Assembly (NCBI GenBank): GCA_946647055.1
Contig: CAMPCT010000018.1
Coordinates: forward strand, 1-18,437
Source of the DNA: an uncultured Atopobium sp.
Lineage (GTDB): Bacteria > Actinomycetota > Coriobacteriia > Coriobacteriales > Atopobiaceae
Reading direction: 5' to 3'
Length of the DNA: 18,437 bases
Both the position numbers and the translations under genes were made by a program. The notes below the pieces were generated by a model. It was not told where the DNA came from. It worked only from the letters and a program-made list of their open reading frames with translations, and ran no database searches. Below, in pieces: positions 11,328 through 18,437 of this stretch; positions within the stretch are counted from its first letter, which is position 1, and the number at the start of each line of letters is the position of its first letter.

Positions 11328-12193
11328 GACTCCCACTTCCCATCGTTGAGGCTCTGTTGCAGCGCCTTGGCCGTTGCATCACCGAGCACGCCAGCCTTGT
11401 CAGCGGCGCAGCTGTACCCGTGAAGATAGAGCCAGCCTTGCAGCATAGAGACGGTGCCGCTAGCTATGACGCCCGTGGGGTTGGGCACGCCGAGGATGCG
11501 CTGGACGGCGAGCATCAGCTCTGAGCCCGTTCCCTCGTAGGTCACGGAGGTAAGCGCCGGGTAGCTGCCCTTGCATTCCTCAAGCTGACCCGAGACTACA
11601 CCTGTCTCCTTGACCCCGACCTGCCTCTGCCACTTGGTCACAGACAACTTGCCAATAGCGCCGTCGACCACCAGCTTGCCGTCTACAGGCGCGGGCGTTG
11701 ATTCGTCCGACCAGTTGGGGCGAACGACGCCGCAGACGGTGCCGAATGCCCGTGTGCGGCGAGCTACGACCCCGCCGTTGCTCTGCGAGCCGCTGCTGGT
11801 GTTGGAGGTGTTGCCCTCTATCGTCTCTAGGTACGTGCCATGATTGGCAACGACGATGCCCACGTGGTCGGACTCGCCGTCGCTGCCCCAATCGAAGTAC
11901 ACGACGTCTCCGGGCTGTGCCTGTTCGACGGGCACGGTGCGGCCTTGGGCCTCGGCCTCGGCGAGCATCGCTGGGCAGTACGCGCCGGGAAGGCCCGCGC
12001 ACTCCGCGTCGGACTCGTCAAAGACATAGCTCGTGTACATGGCGCAGTACGGCACGCCCGACTGGCCGTAGTAGCTCTCGCCCGTCTTTTGCGCGTACCA
12101 GCGCCCGTACTTGGTACCCGGTTCAGGGTCGTCCCAGCGAGAGTAGCCTATCTCCGCAGCGGCCACTCGGAGTACATCATCAGCCGTCGCCAT
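11324..12193 (-). CDS. Endolysin: CHAP amidase/peptidase with C-terminal wall-binding region
   Basis: The start is the ATG at 12193, just beyond the holin stop; the frame's upstream extension is a shadow of the holin gene. The 289-aa protein begins with a CHAP-type catalytic domain (about residues 5-160): Cys50 in GVPYCAMYTSYVF, the block QAQPGDVVYFDWGSDG, His110 in DHVGIVVANHG and Glu126/Asn128 in IEGNTS. After a linker (WSDESTPAPVDGK) the C-terminal part (about 172-285) contains two units with WQRQVGV and VQRILGV-type helices and LGDATAKALQQ, like peptidoglycan-binding repeats. It would cut host peptidoglycan at the end of infection, reaching the wall through the holin encoded just before it; there is no signal peptide. 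Confidence 0.92.
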   Translation of the reverse strand: MATADDVLRVAAAEIGYSRWDDPEPGTKYGRWYAQKTGESYYGQSGVPYCAMYTSYVFDESDAECAGLPGAYCPAMLAEAEAQGRTVPVEQAQPGDVVYFDWGSDGESDHVGIVVANHGTYLETIEGNTSNTSSGSQSNGGVVARRTRAFGTVCGVVRPNWSDESTPAPVDGKLVVDGAIGKLSVTKWQRQVGVKETGVVSGQLEECKGSYPALTSVTYEGTGSELMLAVQRILGVPNPTGVIASGTVSMLQGWLYLHGYSCAADKAGVLGDATAKALQQSLNDGKWES

Positions 12194-12197
12194 GGCA

Positions 12198-12662
12198 TCA
12201 CTTCCCCCAGAGCTCGTCGGTCGGGTCAATCTGTGCCGTGTCGCCCATGTGCTTTGCGCCCGAAGGCTCGTGGCCATGAAGCCCATCCTTGCTACGGAGC
12301 AGCATCTGGTACCACTCCGCATTGCTTATCTCGGGGTGCATCTCCGCGTAGATCTCCAGCAGGCTCCACAGCTCCATCAGCGCCAGCGACACGGTGATGG
12401 TCAGCAGCACCGGTTGGAACCCCAGCTCAAGCCCGCCCAGCAGCATTGCGTCTATCACGTCCGCGACGGCCACCATGCCGAGGTTGGAGAGCTTGCGCAC
12501 TAGCCCCTCGCGGAACTCGTGGCTTGAGAAGTCGTGCTGCACGAACATAGCGTTGAAGCAGCCCAGCAGCACGTCGAGCAGCCCCAGAGCGCAGAGGGCG
12601 ATGATGGCCACCTGAGCCTTCGGGTCCATGAGCGGCAGCGCGAAGTAGTGGAGCGGGGCCAT
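12198..12662 (-). CDS. Phage holin (toxin secretion/phage lysis holin type)
   Basis: The 154-aa protein has about three hydrophobic stretches: residues 17-40 (QVAIIALCALGLLDVLLGCF), 58-76 (LSNLGMVAVADVIDAMLL) and 80-104 (LGFQPVLLTITVSLALMELW). It also shows the S-S-H-E-F-R-E-G-L-V-R-K-L stretch and the SLLEI element typical of this Gram-positive holin family, followed by a charged cytoplasmic tail. It makes the membrane lesion that lets the endolysin out. Its ATG overlaps the stop of the preceding gene (TAATG) and the endolysin gene follows almost at once, a classic lysis cassette. Confidence 0.9.
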   Translation of the reverse strand: MAPLHYFALPLMDPKAQVAIIALCALGLLDVLLGCFNAMFVQHDFSSHEFREGLVRKLSNLGMVAVADVIDAMLLGGLELGFQPVLLTITVSLALMELWSLLEIYAEMHPEISNAEWYQMLLRSKDGLHGHEPSGAKHMGDTAQIDPTDELWGK

Positions 12663-13138
12663 TACGCATCCTCCCCGTTGATGGGCGTGACCACATAGCC
12701 GCCGTCAGCGCCGCGTGTGATGGTGGCCACGTCATGCAGCTCCAAATCCAGCATGTGCCAGCCCTCTATCTTGCCGATGGAGAGCGAGGTCTCTGAGCGC
12801 CCGCCGTCGTAGCGGCAGAGGTCCAGCTCGCCGTCGCCGGTCACGTCGTAGCGCACAATCTCATGCTGCCTGGTCACGTAGCCGGGTGCCCAGACGGGGT
12901 AGATGTCCGTGGGGTGCTCCAGCTTGTACACGCGGCCCTGAAGGTCGGCGATGAGTGCGGCCACGTCCATCTGGTCTGCGTCGCTCGCGTGCTCCGCAGC
13001 CATGGTGCGCAGCTCGTCGCGCTGCTCTCCGGTCAGCTTGCCCTCAAGCCAGATGCGGTCGATGCGGTCCTCGATGTCGGCGAGGACGTAGCCGCCACAG
13101 CCGATGGTGGTCTTGAATGCGCCGTAGTAGTCAATCAT
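12662..13138 (-). CDS. Tail-associated hypothetical protein (158 aa)
   Basis: The ATG at 13138 has GGAGC upstream and lies eight bases after the fibre gene. The N-terminal half is helical (LADIEDRIDRIWLEGKLTGE, ELRTMAAEHASDADQMDVAA, IADLQGRVYKLEHP), reminiscent of short XkdX-like or tail-tip-associated helices. The C-terminal half is beta-rich and aromatic (DIYPVWAPGYVTRQHEIVRYD, LSIGKIEGWHMLDLELHDVA), which may bind carbohydrate or the fibre. Its place between fibre and holin is usual for small tail accessory proteins in Gram-positive phages. No specific family is assigned. Confidence 0.75.
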   Translation of the reverse strand: MIDYYGAFKTTIGCGGYVLADIEDRIDRIWLEGKLTGEQRDELRTMAAEHASDADQMDVAALIADLQGRVYKLEHPTDIYPVWAPGYVTRQHEIVRYDVTGDGELDLCRYDGGRSETSLSIGKIEGWHMLDLELHDVATITRGADGGYVVTPINGEDA

Positions 13139-13146
13139 GTCTGCTC

Positions 13147-15519
13147 CTAACTGGTTGCGAGGGCCGCAAGCTGCGCCTCGATGTTGGCGATTACGATGCT
13201 CAAATTACGCTCGTAGGTCACCTCAAGCGTGGGCGTTGCGCTGCCGCCCGTGGCCCAGATGGTTGCGTAGGGCACGGATATCGCGGGCAGGGTGACGGTG
13301 CCGAGCGGGATTTCGACGGGAGTGGCGAGCTTGTAGATAACGGTAGCGCCATCCTCAAGCCCTCCGGTAGTGCTCATCGCGTCGGTGCCCACGGTGGCCG
13401 TGATGCCGTCCGTGGTGGCGGTCGTGGTCACGCCGATGCGCTGCGTGAGCGTCACGTAGCCCCTCGCGTCGACGGTCAGCTCGTCGCGCGTGCCGTCCGG
13501 CAGGGAGCGGAGCTGGTGGCCCTGCAGGTTGATGGTGGCCGTGGTGGCGGAGTACGGCTCGTACTCGGCAATCTCTGGAAGGCTCGCGGGCACGACCATG
13601 ATGCGTGTGCTGCCACCCGAAGCCACGAGCGACGAGAGGTTGGTGTAGATTACGCCGAGGTAATAGATGTTCCCGTCGCTGTAGAACTCGATGCCGTTGC
13701 GTATCATCTCGTGGTTCTTCGTGCCGAGAGCGCCAAAGATGATGCCGCCGTTGACGTTCTCGCTCCACTCGACCACGCGCCAGCGACCGGCGGGAAGCCG
13801 TATTGCGTGCGCCTCTTCCAGCTCGTAGTTGCTCGCGTATGCAGCTGTGCCGTAGACCGCCTTGTCCTTGCCAAAGGCCCTCGCGCGGCCGCCGGACGTG
13901 CCGGTGGTGCTGAACGTGAAGCGGCCCGTGCCGTCGTTTTTGACGGTCAGCGAGTATATGCTGTACGTCTGCTCGAAGTTCGTGTCGAAGACGTTGGCCC
14001 CGGCGAACGTCAGCTCCAGCGCGTCAACGCTCTCGATTTCCACCGGAGCCTCGGGCGTGGGCGTGCCGTCCTGCGTGCTGTTGCCGCCCACGGCAAGCGT
14101 GGTCGGCTTCGCAGCGATTGCGTCCGATGCCGCAGCGGGGTTGCCGGTGAGGGTGCCGGTGATGGTAGCACCCGTGCCGTCTTGGCCGTCGAGCACGTCG
14201 AAGCTGTGCGCACCCGCAACGTCGGTGATGGTGACGCTGTGGCCGCCCGTGATGGGGGCCACCTCGACCGTCGGGCTTGTGCCGTCCGCACCAGCGGGTC
14301 CGGTGGGGCCGGTCGCCCCTGCCGCCCCGTCGTGGACCGTCGCGGTCGTGGTGCCGGCCTTGTCCGTGACGGTGATGGTCGCGCCGCTCGCGGTCTGCGT
14401 GACGGTCGCCGTCGGGCTGTAGCCGTCAGCGCCCGCGGGGCCCTGAGGGCCTGTGGCACCGGCGGTGCCGTCCATCACAGGGATGATGCTCAGCGGGAGC
14501 ATGTGCGTGCGCAACGTACCACCGTCGTTCACGACGATGGAGATGTTTGCTTGCGTTTGGTTGTAGAAGGGAATGTCGGTGTCCCACGTGAATCGCATGT
14601 AGCTGCTCATGCCTACCGTCTGCCACGTGGCGTGCATCCAGCTTGGGCCGCTGAACGTCGCATTGACTATCACAAGCTGCTCGCCGCCACGGTAGGCATA
14701 CGGCAGGATGGGTACGTCACCCACCTTCGTCTTATTGTCCTTGGTGACGCCCACCTCGATGGTGCTCGTGCTTATGCCGTAGGAGTAGCCGTCCTCGCCG
14801 TCACTGAGCTGTGCCGTGGTGGTGCCGCTGCCATCGGTCACGGTCACGAGAGCGCCTGTGGCGTTGCGCTCCACCTTGGCGGTAGGGCTTACGCCGTCAA
14901 CGCCGTCTCGGCCATCCTTACCGTCGATGAGCTGCGCCGTGGTCGTGCCGTCTCGGTCGGTCACGGTGATAGTCGCGGTGTCACCATCCTTGGTCACGCT
15001 TGCCGTGGGCGTGAATCCGTCGAACACGCGGATGATGGAGAACTCTAAGGTCCGCCCCCGCGTAACGCCGTCCGAGGTCGTGAAGGTGACCCGTATGCTC
15101 TTGCCAGCGACGTTGGTCGTGGGGACGCCCTCCGTGACCTCGAAGACCACCTGACTCGTGCCGATGTGTCTCACTCTAAGCCACTGCGGCCACGTCTGGT
15201 TGTCGAGCGTGATTGTGGTCGTGAGGGGTGTCATGCCCTCGTAGACCTGCACGTAAAGGTTCAGCAGGGCGGTGGCTGCTATCGTGCCGTCGGCGTTGCA
15301 GTGGACGGTGATGCTGGGCGTGCACGTCCAAGACAGTGCGTCGATGCCGTCCTCGCCATCCTCGCCATCCATCACGTCGAACGTCTGCGTGACAAGCCCC
15401 TCGGGGCTGTCGTGCGTGATGGCCACGCTATGCCCGCCCTCGACCTCGCTCACCTCCACTTGCGGCGAGTAGGCTGAGCCGACATATGCGGGGTCTAGCT
15501 CAAGAGTGATCTCATCCAT
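13147..15519 (-). CDS. Modular collagen-like tail fibre / receptor-binding protein (790 aa)
   Basis: The ATG at 15519 follows GAAAGG and overlaps the previous gene by 8 nt. The protein contains five related beta modules of roughly 35-45 residues, each running SPTxxV...VTITDxxGTTT..DGxDG. They are located near nt 15475-15345, 15015-14900, 14890-14785, 14420-14280 and 14277-14160. Short collagen-like Gly-x-y tracts (GATGPQGPAGADG; GATGPTGPAGADG) join some of them. The C-terminal part carries GGNSTQDGTPTPEAPVEIES, then a jelly-roll-like beta region (FTFSTTGTSGGRARAFG, IRLPAGRWRVVEWSENVNGG) probably binding cell-surface sugar, and a final YERNLSIVIANIEAQL helix. It likely trimerises and recognises the host surface. 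Confidence 0.88.
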   Translation of the reverse strand: MDEITLELDPAYVGSAYSPQVEVSEVEGGHSVAITHDSPEGLVTQTFDVMDGEDGEDGIDALSWTCTPSITVHCNADGTIAATALLNLYVQVYEGMTPLTTTITLDNQTWPQWLRVRHIGTSQVVFEVTEGVPTTNVAGKSIRVTFTTSDGVTRGRTLEFSIIRVFDGFTPTASVTKDGDTATITVTDRDGTTTAQLIDGKDGRDGVDGVSPTAKVERNATGALVTVTDGSGTTTAQLSDGEDGYSYGISTSTIEVGVTKDNKTKVGDVPILPYAYRGGEQLVIVNATFSGPSWMHATWQTVGMSSYMRFTWDTDIPFYNQTQANISIVVNDGGTLRTHMLPLSIIPVMDGTAGATGPQGPAGADGYSPTATVTQTASGATITVTDKAGTTTATVHDGAAGATGPTGPAGADGTSPTVEVAPITGGHSVTITDVAGAHSFDVLDGQDGTGATITGTLTGNPAAASDAIAAKPTTLAVGGNSTQDGTPTPEAPVEIESVDALELTFAGANVFDTNFEQTYSIYSLTVKNDGTGRFTFSTTGTSGGRARAFGKDKAVYGTAAYASNYELEEAHAIRLPAGRWRVVEWSENVNGGIIFGALGTKNHEMIRNGIEFYSDGNIYYLGVIYTNLSSLVASGGSTRIMVVPASLPEIAEYEPYSATTATINLQGHQLRSLPDGTRDELTVDARGYVTLTQRIGVTTTATTDGITATVGTDAMSTTGGLEDGATVIYKLATPVEIPLGTVTLPAISVPYATIWATGGSATPTLEVTYERNLSIVIANIEAQLAALATS

Positions 15520-15829
15520 TCGTAAGCCTTTCGTCCAAGATGTTCGAGCCCCACGTCGCACGCTTCTGGTTGGTCACGGCGCGATAGTCGTTGCTGTCAA
15601 CGATGTTCGCCTGCACCCGCACCTGTCCGTGGTCGAAGAGCGCCGTCTGCTCCTGCGTGAGCGTCACTTGGCACAGGATGCCGTCGCTCACGTGCGACCA
15701 TGGCGGGTTCTTGACGGTCACGGAGCGGTCACCCTGCCTGAGCGTCACGTACACGTCGCAGGTCTCGTCGACCTCCTGTGCGCCGATGATGCGCACGGGC
15801 TGCGTGGGCGTGGCCCACCTCTTAGCCAT
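15512..15829 (-). CDS. Hypothetical tail/baseplate protein (105 aa)
   Basis: The start is the ATG at 15829, which overlaps the end of the large tail gene by 8 nt; longer upstream frames are shadows. The 105-aa product is beta-rich (CDVYVTLRQGDRSVTVKNPP, GILCQVTLTQEQTALF, GQVRVQANIVDSNDYRAVTN) and ends in ILDERLTNG. It resembles in size and placement the small proteins between tail-tip and fibre genes in Gram-positive siphophages, and may be a connector or fibre chaperone. No named family is recognised. Confidence 0.8.
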   Translation of the reverse strand: MAKRWATPTQPVRIIGAQEVDETCDVYVTLRQGDRSVTVKNPPWSHVSDGILCQVTLTQEQTALFDHGQVRVQANIVDSNDYRAVTNQKRATWGSNILDERLTNG

Positions 15830-18437
15830 ACTGGGCCTCCAATCTCTCTTCCATTGCTGCGAGCCTTTCCTCAAGCTGCTCGACCCTGCGCTCAAGCTGC
15901 TGCGCGTAGGCCACCAGCGGGGCTATCAGTGCGGTGTAGTCGAGCGTGAGCGGGTCGAAGTCCAGCGACTCGTCGGTGTGCTGCTCGGAGACGGTAACGG
16001 TGTCCCACGCGTCCGGTTCTGCTTCTTGCACGTCCTGCGCGTAGAAGCCCACATGCCGCTCGCCGTCCTTGGTGTAGAGCGCGGGCCTCAGTGCCCTTAC
16101 GAAGGCGCAGGCGTCCTCGCCGAGGTAGGCGTGGTGTTCCTTGAGCCGTCTGTCTGAGTTCTGGGTGAGGGAACCGGCAATCCACATCGAGCCGTAGTTG
16201 GTCAGGTACATGGCGTTTTTGCGGCTGCCGGTGCCGTTGCCAACTATGACGAGGTGGGTATTGTCCGTGACGTTGTATGAACCGGATACGTGCTGATAAT
16301 CGCCGCTTGCCGTGGTGTGGTACCCCTCGGCATGGCTGTAGTTCCCGCTTGCCTCGGTGTAGCCGCCCTCTGCGTGGGCGTTAACCCCGCTGGCGGTGCA
16401 GCTGTAGCCCTCCGCGTGTGAGCCTTGGCCGCTTGCCACGCTGCCAGAGCCCTCCGCATGCGAGCCATATCCCCCGCTCGCCTTGGTGCCAAAGCCCTCG
16501 GCGTGGGAGTACCATCCGCTTGCCTCGACGTTGTAGCCCAGCGCGTAGCTGTAGAGCACGACATTGCTTCCGCTTTTGCGCACTCCGAGGGTGTACGCCT
16601 TTAGTTTTTCTCCACTGGTCTTGAATGTGACCACAATTCTCGCGCCGCTGGCTGGCGCGGTCGTGAATAGTATCTGGTTGGTGGTCACTGTGTAGTTTGT
16701 GACCGTCGAGCCATTCACTGTGACGGTAGGCGCATTTGCGGGAGTGCCGCTGAGCGTGAAAGCCCTCTGGCTTCCGTTGCCTGTGAACGATTCCGTCAGT
16801 GTGGCATAACCGCTGGAATCGCGCAGGTCGGATATATGAAGATAGCAATTGCCCTCTCTGTCGAAGAGTTGCAGGGAGTGGTAGTCGAACTCTGCGCGAG
16901 ACTCGCCGCTTGCTTTGCCTATCCGAACCTTACCAGCGCCGACTTTGGTGCGCTCGGTGCCGTCCTCGTCGTAGATTCCGACACCACTGCCGCTGATGTT
17001 CGTGCGGGCGCTAGTGCCGCTGTAGCCCACGTCTAGGCCGTTGCTTGCCGAGTACGTGAGGTAGTTCGTGGCCACCTTGCGGGCGTCGTCTGCCGCCTGT
17101 GCTGCATCATCGGCTGCCTGAGCCGCATTGTTGGCTGCGGTCGTAGCATCGTCTGCCGCCTGAGCTGCGTCGCTGGCCGCCTGAGCTGCGTTGTCGATGC
17201 CTGTGGTGATGGCCTGAGCGGTGCGGCCCCCGATGTTGGCCCCGGTGCCTATCACGAGCGTGTTCTGGTCCAAGTCCCAATAGCTGCCACCGCTGGCGTT
17301 GCCGATGATGCCGGTGGTGATGTTGCTGGCGGTGAGCACGTCAGTGGCGATGAAGCCGCTCGTGAACACGGTGCGCCAGTTCCAGTCACCTGATGTGGTC
17401 TTGCTGTTGGCGATGCGGATGGTGCCGCCCTTTATCTCGACCACCTGATTTGCCTCAAGGCCCGTTGCGGGGTCTGCCACCGGCACGTCGTAGGTGCGGA
17501 TGCCCTCGGTCTCGGTGATGTAGGTGTAGCCGCCAGTCGCGCCAATCTCCAAGTTGATGCGGTCGAGCAGGTACGTGAGGTATCCGGTGGTGGCCTGTTG
17601 GTCGTTGATGGATGTGATGCGGGTCTCCACCTCGTTCAGGCGCTTAGCGAAGCCCGCCATCTTGAGCGTGATGGCCTCGGAGACGGAGCCTATGGTGAGC
17701 TGCACCTTGGAGCCGTCGATGAGCGAGTACTTCATCTTGAGCACGCGAGCGTCGATGCGAAGGCCATCCTCGGCGAATGCCTTGTCTACCACGACCACGT
17801 TGTCACCGAGCGACACGCCAAGCGGGTCAAGCCCGGCCATTGCGAACTGCGCAACGTCGGCCTCGTAGCTCACGCGAGGCGTGGTGTACTCGCTGATGTG
17901 CTCAAGCGCCCATGCCTTTAGCTCTGCGGGGTCCTCGTAGGTGTCATTGAGCACGATTGCGTAGGGGTACTCCCAGCCACCGGAGCCGTCAGGCACGCGG
18001 GCGCGGCTCACGGCAGACGAGTCCTCAAGCCAGAGCTTGCCGCCGTTCACGCTCTCGATGGTCGGGCGGCGCGTGTAGCCCCCGTTCTCGGTCTGCTGCG
18101 ACTTGCCGAGCGGTACGATGCGGCACACGAGCGGATCGTCGGAGACGGTGCGCTTGATGCTCGTCACGTCGAAGCCGTAGTCGAAGCGTCGCGTGGCCGT
18201 GGCGTTGCCCACCTGAGCGAGCAGGTTCACCTTGCGGGTGATAACGCCCGCGTCGGAGAGCGAAATCTTCGGCTCAATCTCGCCGCCCCACTTCTCCACG
18301 AGCGTCTGCAGGCCCTCCCATCCGCTGCGGCGGTAGAAGGACGCAGCGGCCATGGTGGTCACGCCGATGGTGCCGCGGGTCCAGCGTGCGGTGCCAGAGA
18401 GCGCCGCATTCATGCCGTCGAGCGCGGAATGTGGCTC
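15822..18437 (-). CDS. Tail-tip/fibre protein with YadA-like head repeats and S74 chaperone domain, cut by the right edge
   Basis: The frame is open to the right edge (871 codons visible), so the ATG at 18413 is probably internal. The visible N-part (about residues 1-270) resembles the prophage tail endopeptidase/Tal region (LDGMNAALSGTARWTRG, LVEKWGGEIEPKISLSD, VSLGDNVVVVDKAF). Next come fibre-like beta stretches, an alanine-rich coiled coil (nt about 17200-17050; AAQAADDA units) and six or so SHAEG-type repeats (nt about 16530-16290) like the heads of YadA adhesins. The C-terminus is a Peptidase_S74 intramolecular chaperone starting at NSDRRLKEH: the Ser761 codon is at 16155-16157, with VGFYAQDVQE and a final coiled coil. 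The chaperone is expected to trim itself off after trimer folding. It probably forms the tail tip and host-contacting fibre. Confidence 0.92.
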   Translation of the reverse strand, partial: EPHSALDGMNAALSGTARWTRGTIGVTTMAAASFYRRSGWEGLQTLVEKWGGEIEPKISLSDAGVITRKVNLLAQVGNATATRRFDYGFDVTSIKRTVSDDPLVCRIVPLGKSQQTENGGYTRRPTIESVNGGKLWLEDSSAVSRARVPDGSGGWEYPYAIVLNDTYEDPAELKAWALEHISEYTTPRVSYEADVAQFAMAGLDPLGVSLGDNVVVVDKAFAEDGLRIDARVLKMKYSLIDGSKVQLTIGSVSEAITLKMAGFAKRLNEVETRITSINDQQATTGYLTYLLDRINLEIGATGGYTYITETEGIRTYDVPVADPATGLEANQVVEIKGGTIRIANSKTTSGDWNWRTVFTSGFIATDVLTASNITTGIIGNASGGSYWDLDQNTLVIGTGANIGGRTAQAITTGIDNAAQAASDAAQAADDATTAANNAAQAADDAAQAADDARKVATNYLTYSASNGLDVGYSGTSARTNISGSGVGIYDEDGTERTKVGAGKVRIGKASGESRAEFDYHSLQLFDREGNCYLHISDLRDSSGYATLTESFTGNGSQRAFTLSGTPANAPTVTVNGSTVTNYTVTTNQILFTTAPASGARIVVTFKTSGEKLKAYTLGVRKSGSNVVLYSYALGYNVEASGWYSHAEGFGTKASGGYGSHAEGSGSVASGQGSHAEGYSCTASGVNAHAEGGYTEASGNYSHAEGYHTTASGDYQHVSGSYNVTDNTHLVIVGNGTGSRKNAMYLTNYGSMWIAGSLTQNSDRRLKEHHAYLGEDACAFVRALRPALYTKDGERHVGFYAQDVQEAEPDAWDTVTVSEQHTDESLDFDPLTLDYTALIAPLVAYAQQLERRVEQLEERLAAMEERLEAQYG

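Larger units (their letters stand above)
1..18437. mobile_element. Segment of a temperate siphovirus or prophage
   Basis: Every recognisable gene is phage-type: tail protein with S74 chaperone, collagen-like fibre, holin, endolysin, serine integrase, CI-like repressor, Cro-like regulator, phage primase-helicase and HNH endonuclease. The gene order is late operon, then integrase and repressor, then divergent early operon, with no host genes between. Both edges cut through phage genes, so the element extends past both ends. Lysis genes directly abut the integrase, which fits a free or circular phage genome, or a prophage whose attachment site lies elsewhere. The host is unknown; high-GC actinobacterial is the best guess. 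Confidence 0.93.

Noticed and set aside
13117..15048. Plus-strand open frame of 643 codons
   Set aside because: Antisense to the modular fibre gene; its apparent repetitiveness mirrors the fibre repeats.
16290..16530. Regular repeats resembling a CRISPR array
   Set aside because: They are coding repeats of the SHAEG type in frame with the tail protein; units vary and there are no constant repeats with unique spacers.
13147..18437. Possible diversity-generating retroelement acting on the tail fibre genes
   Set aside because: No reverse transcriptase gene or near-identical template/variable repeat pair was seen in the window.

Overview
The window is a segment of a temperate, long-tailed (siphovirus-type) bacteriophage or prophage from a high-GC Gram-positive host. 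The GC-rich third codon positions, Shine-Dalgarno sequences of the AGGAGG type, a holin/CHAP-endolysin cassette without spanins and a serine integrase of the 'YxRFSSxxQ' type fit an actinobacterium. The style of the tail and replication genes resembles phages of gut Coriobacteriia (Eggerthella/Olsenella/Collinsella relatives); this host call is inference. No host chromosomal gene, tRNA or rRNA was seen.

Layout. On the minus strand, from the right edge to 10709, lies the end of the late operon: a large tail protein cut by the right edge (tail-associated N-part, YadA-like head repeats, C-terminal S74 chaperone), a 105-aa protein, a 790-aa collagen-like tail fibre, a 158-aa protein, a holin, a CHAP endolysin, two small membrane proteins and a 50-aa zinc-ribbon protein. 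Most junctions overlap or nearly touch. This operon runs head-on into the plus-strand lysogeny block (7944-10740): a CI/LexA-like repressor, a membrane-anchored protein translationally coupled to it, and a large serine integrase. The late operon and the integrase overlap by 32 bp at their 3' ends.

A divergent control region (7824-7943) separates the repressor from the leftward early operon (7823 down to the left edge). Repeats of the form CGTTAAACGnAAT are candidate operators. The early operon encodes a Cro-like regulator, small unknown proteins, a SANT/zinc-ribbon protein, a RecA/Sak4-like ATPase, a DUF669-like ssDNA-binding protein, an ERCC4-type nuclease, a primase-polymerase/helicase fusion, three small proteins and an HNH endonuclease cut by the left edge. 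In related phages the HNH gene sits next to the terminase genes, so packaging and head genes probably lie beyond the left edge.

How it fits together. The CI-like/Cro-like pair decides between lysogeny and lytic growth, and the integrase inserts or excises the genome. The early operon supplies a largely self-contained replication-recombination set: priming and helicase, ssDNA binding, annealing/ATPase and structure-specific nuclease. An eight-copy TGGCAACRC array beside the 3' end of the primase-helicase gene is the best candidate for the replication origin and the most striking non-coding signal. Other points of note are a repressor whose Ser/Lys autocleavage dyad is Cys/Arg, a lysogen-expressed surface protein that may exclude superinfecting phage, a Cys4 insertion in the ERCC4 nuclease, an integrase zinc ribbon with one altered knuckle, and a modular tail fibre with five repeats. 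No gene-free stretch exceeds 300 bases; the longest non-coding intervals are 1446-1631, 7824-7943 and 9113-9198.
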